Of a stretch of DNA of 64,000 nucleotides, positions 25,585 through 36,360 are shown one piece after another. The DNA lies in assembly GCF_046630445.1 (NCBI RefSeq), contig NC_092333.1, forward strand, positions 357,463,001 to 357,527,000. Direction: 5' to 3'. Every line of letters starts with the position of its first letter. Positions within the stretch are counted from its first letter, which is position 1. Source of the DNA: Rutidosis leptorrhynchoides. Taxonomy: Eukaryota > Streptophyta > Magnoliopsida > Asterales > Asteraceae. Position numbers and translations under genes: made by a program. The notes under the pieces were generated by a model. That model saw nothing but the letters and a program-made list of their open reading frames with translations. It was not told where the DNA came from and made no database searches.

Positions 25585-26542
25585 TGAACCTTGTTACAAA
25601 TTGTGCAACTCGTCCCGGATTTTATCAAGATCGGAAGAAGTTCGGTATTCTTGGAAAAATTCTTTCTTAAACTCCTCCCATGTCAAGCACATGCATTGCT
25701 CTTCACCATATAATTTAATTTTATCGACTCACCACAACTTGCCCTCTTCGCGCAACATGCTAGACCCATACCTCGTCTTCTTCTCGGGAGGACACTCCGC
25801 GGTACGGAACGCTTCCTCGATATCGAAAATCCAACAAGTGCTTTTCAACGGATCCCTCACCCCATTAAACATCGGAGGTTGAGTATCCTTGAAATTTTTG
25901 TAGTGGAAGTCCCGCCTTCCACCCCCACCATTACCTTCACCCCCTTCGCCTCGAGGATAAATGTTTCTAGCCTCTAAAGCCTCCTCTATTGCGGCTTTCA
26001 TTCGATCATTGATCATTACTGTCACTTGTCCATCAACCGACTCTTGGAAGACCTTTCGGACGTCGTCAAGAAAATCCTTCTTTAGCCTTTTAAAGATGGC
26101 CTCAACCTTGGCCGTGAGTTCAATGTCCTCACTCGTACTTCCGTCATTGGTGTCGTGTCCATTTCTCATCTTCATTCTATAAAACGAAGTAAATTAAGTA
26201 ACAAAACGAAAGGACTTAACACATATGTATATACATATACACCACACTACCCCATCTTGCTCAACAATCGTCGTACATCACTTGTTTGACACGATTTGAA
26301 CCCGTAACAATGGTAGCTAATCATTGTTACGCGAGCACATCGCATTAACTCACTAGTACCACGTCTATTTCGCTTGACAATTTCAAATGCCACACAAAAC
26401 AATAGCGCACGATTAGTTCACATAAACCTGTGCACTAACCAAAACCCGATCCGACCCAAAGTCCTACAAGTCCCGCATAATGCGCACACAAAAAGTCTAA
26501 GTCTAGGCGTCTATCTCAAGTCACCTAAATCCCTTGGATCAT

Positions 26543-26554
26543 GCTCTGATACCA
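26543..26554 (-). other. Primer-binding site of array copy 2
   Basis: GCTCTGATACCA on the plus strand, two bases from the LTR C edge at 26557; identical to the copy 1 site. Confidence 0.85.
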
Positions 26555-26556
26555 CT

Positions 26557-28626
26557 TGTAACAACCCAAACCAAACCACGAACAACCCGCGTAAAAATAA
26601 CAAATAAAAAAAATTTGCTGGAACAGCAGATGGCGCGGCGCGCAATATCGCCGCGCGGCGCGCCAAACTGGTTTGTCCTAAAAGTCATGAAACGCGAAAA
26701 AGATCGGCCACTTCCCGACATAATTAGACAAAACGCTTTTAACAACATATTCAAACATGTAAAACTAACACAATTCAAACATAAATTAAGTTTTACAAAG
26801 TGGGGCCCGCTTTGGCCGTTTTACAAGTTTAATACATAACGTGAGTTTCGACCACCAAAAAGTTTAAGTACCAAACGACACGATGAGCATGGTGTTTGGG
26901 ATTAAACTACCCAAGTCATGGTCAAACTCCAAAAGCTAACACATCCAAAAGGCGTCCCCTAACAAGTGGGATCTCTAATCCAACCGTATGCCCTTACCCT
27001 TATCCACACCGGAACCTATAAAATGGTAAACAACGAGAGGGTAAGCTAACGCTTAGTGAGTAGAATAAATATATACATGCATATAAAACTTACCTACTCG
27101 CATCCACGATATCATATAACGCATACAAACGCATAACGTCTCAATAAACAAGCTAGTATCGTCAGTTCGTACAACTAGCAACATCAATAGCATAATATTC
27201 ATAATAATAATTAAACGCTAACGTCAACAACTATAAACCATGGTTAACCAATATCTTCGCAAGGGAATGACTTCGCGAAACAAGTCATCGATGTTCATAA
27301 CAACCGTTAGCTCCCAAAAACGTCTATGGTATGCTAACCCCCGAAGTGTTCCAAAAACGGCTATGGCATCACCCCCCAGTGTTCCCAAAAACGGCTATGG
27401 CATCACTTGATCAACGTGTGAGTAAAACACGGCTATTACTCACAATCATGTACACAAACACGGCTATGTGCACAATAACTCGGATAAAAATGTGGGAGTA
27501 AAACACGGCTATTACTCGCCACTATATGCACAAACACGACTATGTGCATAAATATAAAACGTGGACAAAACGGCTATGTCTCACAACTACGGTCACAAAA
27601 CAGCTATGTGACACCATTAATACGGCACGTAAATCCTATACATACATATATAGATTTTCCACTCACCTCAAAGTCTTGATGAGAGATAATCAAGCTCGAA
27701 AATCTTCAATGTAACGTACCTATTACATTATACATAATATCAATCACAAACTCAAGTTGGTCAACCAACTAAAACTCCATTCTAGTGTTATCTTGACCCA
27801 TGGTGCAATTTCGATCCATTTACACCCTTAACCCTAATATTTGGGTTAACATCCCCAAAACCCTAATCATTAGCCAAGTTAGGTTTAAAACGCATTTCAA
27901 CACAAGGTCTATGCATTGCACAACAACATTACCTAACTTAGGTCCATTTTGACCCATTTGACCAAATTAAGGTCAACACACCCATTTCGGGTCATCCACC
28001 AACCCACACAACGCCCATATACTTATCTCTAGGTGTGCTAGTAATTTACTAACTAAATTAAGCTCCTAAACATCAATTAATACTTTGAAAAACCCTAATT
28101 AATCATCTTTAGGTCTACATGACCCAAATTCATCCAAAACATCCAATTTACTAACAAAGTGAGTTTTAAGTGCACCATAAACCATAACACTAACCCTTTC
28201 ACAAAATTAAATTAGGAAATCAAGATTAGAGCATACCACTACGATAAAAACGTAGCTAGAGGATAGATGAACAACTTTAAAGCTCGCACTTAGACCCGAA
28301 ATCGGCTTCTTCTTCCTTGATTTGAGTTCTCTCACTCTAGAAAAAACCCTTTCTCTCACTAAATTACTTTGGAAGAGGTGAAGTAGATGAAAATGGAGTT
28401 AATGAGGCTCCAAAACTGATCTAGAGCCTTTAATTCGGGCCCCCATGTGTAATTACCAAAAAGCCCTCAAAATATCTAATTAAAAAGGAATCTGTCACAG
28501 AACAATGGCGCGGCGCGCCAAACGCCCAGACCAGTTTTTCTGCATTCTTTTTAATATGTACAACCAAAACCCCACTTCAAGTACATTAACTACGCTTATG
28601 TACACTACAAATAAACGGGTCTTACA
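26557..28626 (-). repeat. LTR C (first LTR in transcription order)
   Basis: TGTAACAACC to GGGTCTTACA, about 2.07 kb. Its outer edge ends TTACA directly at the TTTGG duplication, whereas LTRs A and B end TTACG at their polypurine-tract side. It has one GC palindrome unit at 28506-28519 and the hairpin array at 27305-27612. Confidence 0.85.
27305..27612 (-). other. Mini-hairpin array, LTR C copy
   Basis: Third copy of the hairpin array. The stems GTTAGC/GCTAAC, TGTGAGTAA/TTACTCACA, GAGTAA/TTACTC and GTCACA/TGTGAC are retained, while loops show single changes (ACGTCTA, ACGACTA, ACAGCTA). Confidence 0.7.
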
Positions 28627-28631
28627 TTTGG
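28627..28631. repeat. Target-site duplication TTTGG (right) of the nested array
   Basis: Second copy of the 5 bp word at 12605-12609. It is immediately followed by the continuation of the LARD LTR (GACTGAGAATACATG). Confidence 0.9.
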
Positions 28632-29405
28632 GACTGAGAATACATGCGCGGTTTTATAAATGTTTTACAAAATAGACACAAGTAATCGAAACTACATTCT
28701 ATGGTTGGATTATCGAAATCGAATATGCCCCTTTTTAGTCTGGTAATCTAAGAATTAGGGAACAGACACCCTAATTGAAGCGAATCCTAAAGATAGATCT
28801 ATCGGGCCCAACAAGCCCCATGCAGGTTACGGATGCTTTAGTACTTCGAATTTATCATGTTCGAAGGGAGTCCCAGAATGATGGGTATATTCTATATGCA
28901 TCTTGTTAAAGTCGATTACCAGATGTTCACCATATGAATGATTTTTATCTCTATGCAGTGAGAAATGCCTGATATGAGATGATGTTTATGAGAAATGAAA
29001 ATGAAAATCTTGTGGTCTATTAAATTAATGGAAATGATTGTTTATGATAAACTAATGAACTCACCAACCTTTTGGTTGACACTTGAAAGCATGTTTATCT
29101 CAGGTATTAAAGAAATCTTCCGCTGTGCATTTGCTCATTTTAAAGATATTACTTGGAGTCATTCATGGCATATTTCAAAAGACGTTGCATTCGAGTCGTT
29201 GAAGTCAACAAGATTATTATTAAGTCATTTATAGTTTGGATATATTATTAAATGGTATGCATGCCTGTCAACTTTCGATGAAATGAAAGTTGTCTTTAAA
29301 AAGCGAATGCAATGTTCGTAAAACTTATCATATAGAGGTCAAATACCTCGCAATGTAACCATATGTTATTGTATTCTTCCTTATGGATTAGGACGGGTCG
29401 TCTCA
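28632..29405 (+). repeat. 3' LTR of the LARD-like element, right part
   Basis: Resumes the LTR after the nested array and ends GGACGGGTCGTCTCA, matching the LTR1 end at 4966. Short ORFs here (for example 28995-29234) are also present in LTR1 and are not genes. Confidence 0.85.
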
Positions 29406-29464
29406 TGTGGTATCAGAGCGATGGTCTTCGACTTCATGGATTAGGACGGGTCGTCTCTGTTGTC
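29406..29464. other. Rearranged right junction of the LARD-like element
   Basis: After the LTR2 end the sequence continues with TGTGGTATCAGAGCG, a copy of the primer-binding-site region that normally follows only the 5' LTR. Then comes TCTTCGACTTCATGG (29425-29439), then a second copy of the last 20 bases of the LTR (GGATTAGGACGGGTCGTCTC, 29438-29457), and then TCTTCGACTTCATGG again (29465-29479). A simple integration does not give this; it looks like template switching or repair with filler DNA. Confidence 0.65.
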
Positions 29465-29960
29465 TCTTCGACTTCATGGTTTAAAGTGCTTCCGATTAAA
29501 TCAATATCCTTTTATAGAGAGTTGTACTCGATCGATTGCCACCACGACTTAATCTCTCAAAAAGTGGTTTGGAAATAATGGCGATTAAGTGTCCTATATG
29601 TATCTGTGTGGTATTGAATCAAGAGATCATTTATTCTTCTCGTGCAATTTAGCGACTAACCTTTGGATTAAACTAAGGGTTTGGGGTGAAGTTAATTTCT
29701 TTGTTTTTGCTAGTTGGACTAAGGTGCTGAGTTGGGCCGAAAATTGGGCCGGATCCAAGGTTTAATTGAATCGGGTTATTTTGATCTTTGCTGCTTGTTT
29801 ATGGGCTATTTGGAGCTAAGAGTTCTGTTTTCAAATGCTAAAATCAGAAAATGAGATTTGTTTAACTTTATTAGATTTTTTTTATTGGCTTGTAATAGAG
29901 GTAGAGATGATATATTTTTGAAACATTTGACTCTTTAAATCGTTTTAGTTTTTTGGTTTT
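29458..29960 (+). pseudogene. LINE 3' part with zf-RVT-like knuckle (continuation of the split LINE)
   Basis: Around 29589-29655 the translation, allowing one small shift, gives CPIC followed by CGIESRDHLFFSCNLA, the zinc-knuckle region (Cys, His, Cys) found after the RT domain of plant LINEs. The following segment (LWIKLRVWGEVNFF) also fits. Stops and shifts make it dead. Same strand and expected order relative to 1-583, so it is probably the same copy. Confidence 0.6.
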
Positions 29961-29962
29961 TT

Positions 29963-30871
29963 GGAAATTTCTAAACATAACCCCAAGGACTATCCTTAAA
30001 GTTTTAACACATGTTTAGTATGTTTGTACTATTTTAATAACCACCCCACTAACATGAAAATAACCAACTTTCTAAATCTTTTGTATTTGTAATCCTTTGA
30101 ATCCAATAATTTGCTTGAAATCCAACGGACCAATCAGAGCGCGACATGTGGTGCGACAATCACATGTGATTGAAAAAAATATAAAAATAAAAGTTTTTAT
30201 TAATTTTTTTTAAAATTTTATTTTTTTATAAAACCTTTTTTTTTGAAAAAAAATTTTCTAATTTTTTTTTTAAATATAACATGTCAAATCCAATCACATG
30301 TGATTGTAAAACTCAATCACATGTGATTCTGCATGTCAAATTCAATCATATGCGATAGGAAAAAAAAACTTCAACCGACTCTAATTCAGTGATTTGATCA
30401 AGTTTGTTAGCGTTACGTGATCATATCTTCAAAACTTCAGACTTTAATTCGATGATTTGATCAAGTTTTGATAAAAAAAAAATTGGTGTTTAAAGGTTTT
30501 AGCACAAACTTACTGATATTCGTCATTTTACCAAAAAAAAAAAAAAAATTTCAATCACATGTGATTGGATTTGACATGCAGAATCACATGTGATTGAGTT
30601 TTACAATCACATGTGATTGGCATGCAGAATCACATGTGATTTACTGCATGTCAAATCCAATCACATATGATTAAAAAAATAAATTTCGAAACAAAAAAAA
30701 ATTTCGAAAAAAAATTAAATTTTTTTTCAATAACATGTGATTATCACGCCACGTGTCACACTCTGATTGATCCCTTGAATCTCAACTTAAAAATTGAATT
30801 AATTTGAATATTTCTCAATGCACAAAATTTTTCTTAAAGATAGCCCTTAGAGCTATCATTAGAAAACTCTC
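29963..30871. mobile_element. Fold-back Mutator-like non-autonomous element with a palindrome array
   Basis: The ends are inverted: left TTTCTAAACATAACCCCAAGG and right, reversed, TTTCTAATGATAGCTCTAAGG, followed by matching CTATCnTTAAA. The arms continue inward through ACCAATCAGAG (left) and its counterpart CTCTGATTGAT (right). Inside are seven exact copies of the 14 bp palindrome AATCACATGTGATT (30158, 30292, 30315, 30553, 30582, 30605, 30628) and some mutated ones. No transposase. The long imperfect arms suggest a Mutator-like MITE. Flanks TGGTTTTTT and TTGTTTTTA are only a weak 9 bp duplication candidate. Confidence 0.6.
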
Positions 30872-31976
30872 TTGTTTTTATACCTTTAGTTACGAGGTCG
30901 AGGATTAATCCAAGTTGATTGCCGTTAAAAAAATAAGTATTGTATTGCAACTGCAAATTGCAATGTAATCTAGATAACTAATTTGATTGAACAAAACCAT
31001 ATTGATCGTATTTTATATTATTTAAATTGTTTTACCAACTTATTGCATGGAACATAACCCAAAGTTAAGTGCATTATTCTTGTGCTACACATTCCAAGAG
31101 ACGGTTCAAAGAATCTAATAAAGTTTAAGTGAACATGTTCCCAGGTTTCAAGATTCCTTGTTAACTCATATAAACACATTAGATATGTCAACCTTAAATT
31201 ACTTTCGTTTAATTAAACAAAACTTACTCTTGTCCACGTTAATTTAATACTAGCTACATGAGCATATAATCTATTCGATCATCTTTTCATAAACACAACT
31301 CTTAACGTATAGCTAAAAAGAATTTTACCAACGCTTTGATCAAACAACACATATATTGAGTTTAAAAACTAAAAAAGAGATGACAAACTACAAAATTCAA
31401 ACACCAATGTAAGATATAACATTAAAAATACCCCATGTCTTCTATACCAATATACCCTCATTCATTCCCTCTTACCTTAATCTATAAAGAAAGACACAAC
31501 CTATTGAGATTAAAATATCCATCCCAACAATAAAAACCATCACAAACCATAATTTTTTTTTTTCGAAAAGCACAAACCCTAATTTTTACTAGATTGATCC
31601 ATGTATATACAAGAAAAGATAGTAAAAACAAACCCGGAGAATTGAACCCAAAATCTTGATAGCAAATTCTTGTAATCTTGATGTTTAAACTTGGGCCGGT
31701 GAGATGAAGAGGATCCGAGGTTCCTCTCGGCGCAAAACCAATTTATTAATTCCAAACCGTATTCACTTAAAAATTTAGAAGGCTGGAATGAACGTTTGCT
31801 AGCTGACATGATCACTCCGATCCTTTTCCCCTCTCATCGATGATTCGATACGAATATTTGCCTATACTAACAAGAACAAACGAAATTTAATTGAAAAAAC
31901 ACAAAGGTGGTCGATTGATCATGTGAAAAACGATCATAAGCTGGAATTCGAAGCAAGTTTTCTGGGGATTTAAGGA
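30872..31976. other. Intergenic DNA downstream of the Dof gene
   Basis: AT-rich unique-looking sequence. The only open frame is a 78-codon minus-strand ORF at 31579-31815 with no recognised family. It lies about 160 bp beyond the Dof stop and may be part of the Dof 3' UTR. No clear repeat or RNA gene seen. Confidence 0.5.
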
Positions 31977-32897
31977 TTAGATTAAAGAAGAAACTGAGGA
32001 ATTAATGTTATTCGTTGGATCAAGCCACCCTCCCCCTTCATTATCCCATAAAATAGAATTCGGATCAGCTGATTGTATTTGATCATTATTTTTATTTTGT
32101 CCATGAAAATTGTTATTGCTCCATTCCATTCTGTTTTGTAAATCTTCCATATTGTGATCTTTAACAATCAAACCACCATCGTACGTTGAAAACCCAATAA
32201 ATTTTTGTTGTTGATTTATGCTTGAAGCTAAGAGAGAAGCCATAGTAGGAGCACTAGTTGAGCTAGAAGTCGAACCACCTCCATACATGGAAGAATTCAT
32301 GTAGTTCGAAAAACTTATATTGGAATTATAATCATGATTCGCCATAACTGTGCCCCCGGTTGAAGCTCCTAAACCGGATGCGTTCATATGAGATTGAATA
32401 AGATCATAACCGGAAACAAGGCTTCCATCTACGCCAGAAACCCTAGTATCAAATCTTGGAAAATTAGGGTTTTGTGGTAATAGCCCATAAAACAAAGGGT
32501 TAAGATGATGATTACTGTTACTATTTGTAGTAGCTGAAGATGGGATTTGATTATCAAGATTAGGGTTAGGTTTTGTGTGATTATTAAGTAATGTTGATGA
32601 TTGATTGGGTGTAACATTAACATTAGTTGTAATTGGTCTTTTGACTCTTTTGTTCTTCCTACAACCACCACCCACAGGGACATTCCTCAAAGTGCCACCT
32701 CTAGTCCAATACCTTTTACAAGCTTTACAGAAATGTCTAGGCTGCGACAAACTGTAATTATTGTAGTAACAAAACTTAGTGTTTGATGAATCACATCGCG
32801 GGCACTTTAATGCGTCATGTGACGGTTGTTGATGTTGTTGTTCTTGTGGTTGTTGAAGTGGAATTGGTTTCTCCATAACAAGAAGTTGAGAAGCCAT
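31977..32897 (-). CDS. Dof-type zinc-finger transcription factor
   Basis: 306 residues from ATG at 32895-32897 ([11 protein letters not shown]). The single Dof finger has Cys32, Cys35, Cys57 and Cys60 (CX2CX21CX2C) in the canonical context [20 protein letters not shown] and [20 protein letters not shown]. It is followed by a basic KNKRVKR stretch, a likely nuclear signal. Dof proteins bind AAAG-containing promoters in plant nuclei. The rest is Asn/Ser-rich low complexity, typical of the family, and the end (SSVSSLI) is a conserved-looking tail. The frame upstream of ATG is open only to an AG at 32934-32935 (TTTTTAG/CATCAG), so a short upstream exon is possible. This is the only host gene I can support here. 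Subfamily not assigned. Confidence 0.93.
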   Translation of the reverse strand: MASQLLVMEKPIPLQQPQEQQHQQPSHDALKCPRCDSSNTKFCYYNNYSLSQPRHFCKACKRYWTRGGTLRNVPVGGGCRKNKRVKRPITTNVNVTPNQSSTLLNNHTKPNPNLDNQIPSSATTNSNSNHHLNPLFYGLLPQNPNFPRFDTRVSGVDGSLVSGYDLIQSHMNASGLGASTGGTVMANHDYNSNISFSNYMNSSMYGGGSTSSSTSAPTMASLLASSINQQQKFIGFSTYDGGLIVKDHNMEDLQNRMEWSNNNFHGQNKNNDQIQSADPNSILWDNEGGGWLDPTNNINSSVSSLI

Positions 32898-34833
32898 CAA
32901 GTCATGATAGTTGTGACCGCGCGCCGTCTGATGCTAAAAATGTTATGGAAGTTAGAAACCAAAGTGGAAAAAATTATGTGGTGTTTTGTATTTGGTTTGT
33001 GAAGGTTAAGAAGAAGATGAAAAACAATTAGAAAGATGGAGATAGATACTCATTCCAAATGCTAGAAAACAAAGACATGGGTCATGTTTTGTTGTCTAAA
33101 GACTTAATAATTGAGACAGAGAGAGAACTTGTGGCCACAGGTTAAATGATGTATTCTAGACATGGGTATGCCACTATCAATCTTCAAAATTCTCATGGTA
33201 ATATTTAATTAAACTTATGAAAAAGGATCCATAAAATGCACATGCAACACATATTTTAAATTATAGATAATAACGTACACGGACACGATGACTCCGGAAT
33301 GACCACAAAGCGAATGGTCGTTGTGAAGTTAGTCGACTCGCAAAAAGAGTCGAAAACCCAGATATAAACAAAAAAAGACAGATATCTAATATTTAACATC
33401 TTCGTATTCAAAAGAAAAGTTACGCGAATGGTCCCTGTGGTTTACTTCAGATAACGAGAGGTCTGTGTACTTTTTTTGACGTTGTTGATCACTATTTTCC
33501 CTCGGGATTAGATCCCCGCAGACCCAGAACACGGATGAGAAATCCGTGGGGTGGCTTCAATCAGTCTTTGGACCAAGCTGAAGTTGGTCCGTGTAGTGTT
33601 CTGTTGCTAAGCGGTTAAAGTTTTAGAGTGAGAAAGTACTGTGTAAGAGAGAAAGTGTACTTCTCTCTGACTGAAGTTTAGATGTAAAATGTAGTGACCC
33701 AGGGGGTCTATTCATAGGCGTAGAATGTCCGAAATTCTCGGAAACACGTGTCAAACGCTGATTAATTCATTTATGCGAAATATCCATAACCGACTTTGGT
33801 GTGGGCTGACATGGTTGTGTGCCGCTCACGCGCCTAATCAAGGGCTTAAGCATAGAAGCTGTCTGCAGAGCTTACGCATGACGCTGAACGGCCTGCTGAC
33901 CGCTGGACGAATAATCCTAAAAACTGTCAAAATTATCTTTTATGCATTTCGATCCTTTCTTTTGTGTAAAAATGATGTTTTTATGCGTGTATTCCATAAG
34001 ATACACCATTATAGATGTCAAAATAATACAAATTATTCACATTTAAGACTCAAATACTATATAGTAAGTGTCAAAAAACATGAACAAACATCTAAGTTCG
34101 TTAATTATACAACTGAACATAAGCATACCACTCGTTCGTAAATTTTAATAACTTTTCTTTTAATCACGATCAATTTTGTTTTTCCGTTTCGTTCGTAAAG
34201 TTTTAAAAACATATGCATTGTTTACTAATAGTTTAGTGAACAGTATATGCATATTAATGTATAACAATATTCTTGTTTAATTTTTTCTCTGCTTTTTTCC
34301 AAAATTTAAACGAAAGTGGTTGTTTATGGTTAACTATAACAATTGAAAGGTGCCGATGCAAATGGAAAAGTTCATAACTAGAAAACTTCACTAATTAAAA
34401 TGTTAAAAGGAAGTCAGAGAAACCAAAATCTTGAAAAATATTACACTTTTTTTTAATTATTGTATATTACGATCAAATTTATCTGTATAACTAGAAGTTT
34501 AATGGACAAGGAAAATCTTTGTTGTTTTATTGAAGGAATTTTGGATTCGTGCAAGGAAACAAAAGTTAAAGGACAAAATAATAGGATTATAAACCTGTGA
34601 TGAGTATTTTTCCAGTTAATTAATGCATAGTTTAATTGATTTCACGTGATTAAGGGTCTAAAAGATGACATCCACTAAAACGATATCACTCGTTATTTTC
34701 ACTTTTTTGAATTCAAATATACCTTGTTTGACTATGAAAAATACAAAATTTTAATATTAATTGAAAACATTTTTCAATCAAAATATTACGGTTTTACTCG
34801 CAATCGAATTCCGATTATATCAAAAAGAATCCG
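32898..34833. other. Dof upstream region and unassigned DNA
   Basis: The first 350 bp likely hold the Dof 5' UTR and promoter; the minus-strand text is pyrimidine-rich just upstream of the start. From about 33240 to 33960 the base composition is more GC-rich than its surroundings and reads like an old repeat. A 138-codon plus-strand frame (33725-34141) shows no family signature and is probably chance. From 34140 to 34833 I see only AT-rich sequence. Confidence 0.4.
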
Positions 34834-35479
34834 TGTTTGAGTGTCAATTTGGTCGATGATCAGGTTAATTTTGACTTGAGTGCAATTTATGGGAGAACCG
34901 CCTCTTTATACTTCGAGTGGACGTGTTAACCCCTCGCGATTGTAAACGTTATTCAAGGATCTTAGAATCAACATAACACGATATAGAGGCGGAATAACAC
35001 TAGAACATGCAATAAATCGAATATACTAGGGTTCTGGGGTCGTACGAGTCAAACCAAGATGAAATCTTGGTTAACACGAAGCCTAAACATGATATTATGT
35101 GGTATTTAGACGTAAGAGACAAGTTGCAGACGACCTAGGGTTAATATGGTGCCTAACCTAACAAATAAACATGTTTATATACTGTCTGCAGAGACAGTCG
35201 GTCGACTGACTCCGTCAGTCGGTCGACTGACTCCGTCAGTCGGTCGACTGTCTGTTGAGTCGATCGAAGATCAACTTACACCCACCTAGACTGTCGACCG
35301 ACAGTGTCCGCATTCGATCGACTGACTGACTCAGTCGGTCGATTCTCAGATCAGTTTTAACTATTGATTTGAATATTTACGTACATTAACAAATATTCAA
35401 TAGTCACAATGTTAATTATTACATACCGAGTTATACGTTAACGAATATAGAACTAGGGATTCACGAATATGCACTAACA
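34834..35479 (-). repeat. Probable LTR of a minus-strand LTR retrotransposon
   Basis: On the minus strand it begins TGTTAGTGCATATTC at 35479, directly after a purine tract (TTAGGGGGAGTT), and ends ACACTCAAACA at 34834, giving TG...CA ends and about 646 bp. A TATA-like TATAAAG lies at 34904-34910 (minus), and palindromes lie upstream of it at 35195-35305. A Copia-type source is suggested by the GGGGGAGTTTGTT junction but is not proven; no partner LTR is seen in the window. Confidence 0.5.
35195..35305. repeat. 21 bp-period palindrome array in the probable LTR
   Basis: CAGTCG-GT-CGACTG occurs at 35195-35208, 35216-35229 and 35237-35250 with 21 bp spacing, each a perfect 6 bp inverted pair. A different-armed relative, ACTGTCG-AC-CGACAGT, is at 35290-35305. 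More TCGATCGA words follow to about 35345. Confidence 0.75.
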
Positions 35480-36360
35480 AACTCCCCCTAAGACCTAATT
35501 CTACTTAAATCTTCGATCCTCCTTCAGTCTTGATACGGATCTGTAACCAAGTTGTTCAAGTAGCAGACTTTCGCAACGCGTAAAAGTTGCTCTGCTTGAA
35601 CTTTATTTTCCTTGCGATACATCATCTGGTTGTAATACAGAGTGAAGATATCCTCCTCGCAGCAGTTCTCAACCACAAAGGATCTAGCACTCGTATTGAA
35701 TCATTCTCGTCGTCCTTTGTCTTTTCTCACACGATGAGCGCTTCTTCCGAGTGCTCATCATAATACCACCAGCGAAAACGATGGCTGAAATGTTGCGACA
35801 TCTTTTTTAGTGGCACTTTCTTCATGTAGTTTCCCGCTTTAAATTTTGCAATACATTTCCTTTCGCCCATTTTCTTGTTTGTTCAATAGAAGATCTTTAC
35901 AAACTGCGTCTTCAAAGTTCTTCGACATAAACGATCTCCTTATAAGTCTCGCAACAATGTTAGTGGTTCTTGCATAATCTTTGTACAACATCTTTAACCT
36001 GGAAACTTCCATGAATTTTAAGTAAGGCAATGACTTGAAGTCCCATCCGTATTTGAGATAGTCAACCTCAATCTCCTTTTTGACCGCATACACGTCTAGT
36101 TCCTTGATGTAGGCCTAGGCGAGAACTTTTCATTTAGCCAAGCAAGTGTTCTTACGATCAATGAATTTAACAAACTTTAGCTCTAACTTCTGCTTTACAC
36201 AATATTCTCTGATCCTCATTAGGATCTTCCATTCTTCTTCTAAAATTTTAACCTTTTCTTTGTTTATTCTGGCCGTTAAAAAACCCCTCGGGTAACACTT
36301 CAGTCTTTTCCTTCTCCGCACATTTACGGTTCAAAAATTCTTCATCAAACTTGAAAAAAT
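35480..36360 (-). pseudogene. Unassigned coding remnant just inside the probable LTR
   Basis: Minus-strand open stretches at 35839-36093 (84 codons) and 36130-36321 (63 codons) look like one decayed protein, rich in Lys, Glu, Leu and Tyr. The text to 35510 continues to read as protein with interruptions. No gag, protease, RT or integrase motif is present. Lying between a presumed pol, not seen, and the 3' LTR, it might be the extra 3' ORF that some plant Copia elements have. I do not recognise the family. Confidence 0.35.

Larger units (their letters stand above)
21666..26175 (-). pseudogene. Decayed gag-pol polyprotein, array copy 2
   Basis: Same domain order and start (ATG at 26173-26175) as copy 1. 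TGA at 25729-25731 and TAA at 25594-25596 are shared with copy 1. Private breaks: a one-base loss near 24445 at the protease/RT linker, a shift near 23830, TGA at 23556-23558 (GGA in copy 1), a shift near 23140 before integrase, and disruptions between 21937 and 22314 in the integrase tail. It keeps a longer open gag-knuckle-protease stretch (24406-25584, 392 codons) than copy 1. The 13-base C run at 24681-24693 keeps the frame. Non-functional. Confidence 0.85.
12610..28626 (-). mobile_element. Tandem Ty3/gypsy array: LTR-interior-LTR-interior-LTR
   Basis: Three near-identical LTRs (12610-14697, 19574-21670, 26557-28626) alternate with two near-identical interiors (14698-19573 and 21671-26556). 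All coding is on the minus strand. Each interior has its own tRNA-Met-type primer-binding site and a decayed gag-pol. The outer ends are flanked by TTTGG on both sides, so the whole unit behaves as one insertion. Protein order gag, zinc knuckles, protease, reverse transcriptase, RNase H, integrase marks Ty3/gypsy. The integrase C-terminus ends in a chromodomain-like segment, so a chromovirus lineage is likely. Confidence 0.9.

Noticed and set aside
33725..34141. 138-codon plus-strand ORF
   Set aside because: No motif, no supporting context and composition like the surrounding old repeat.
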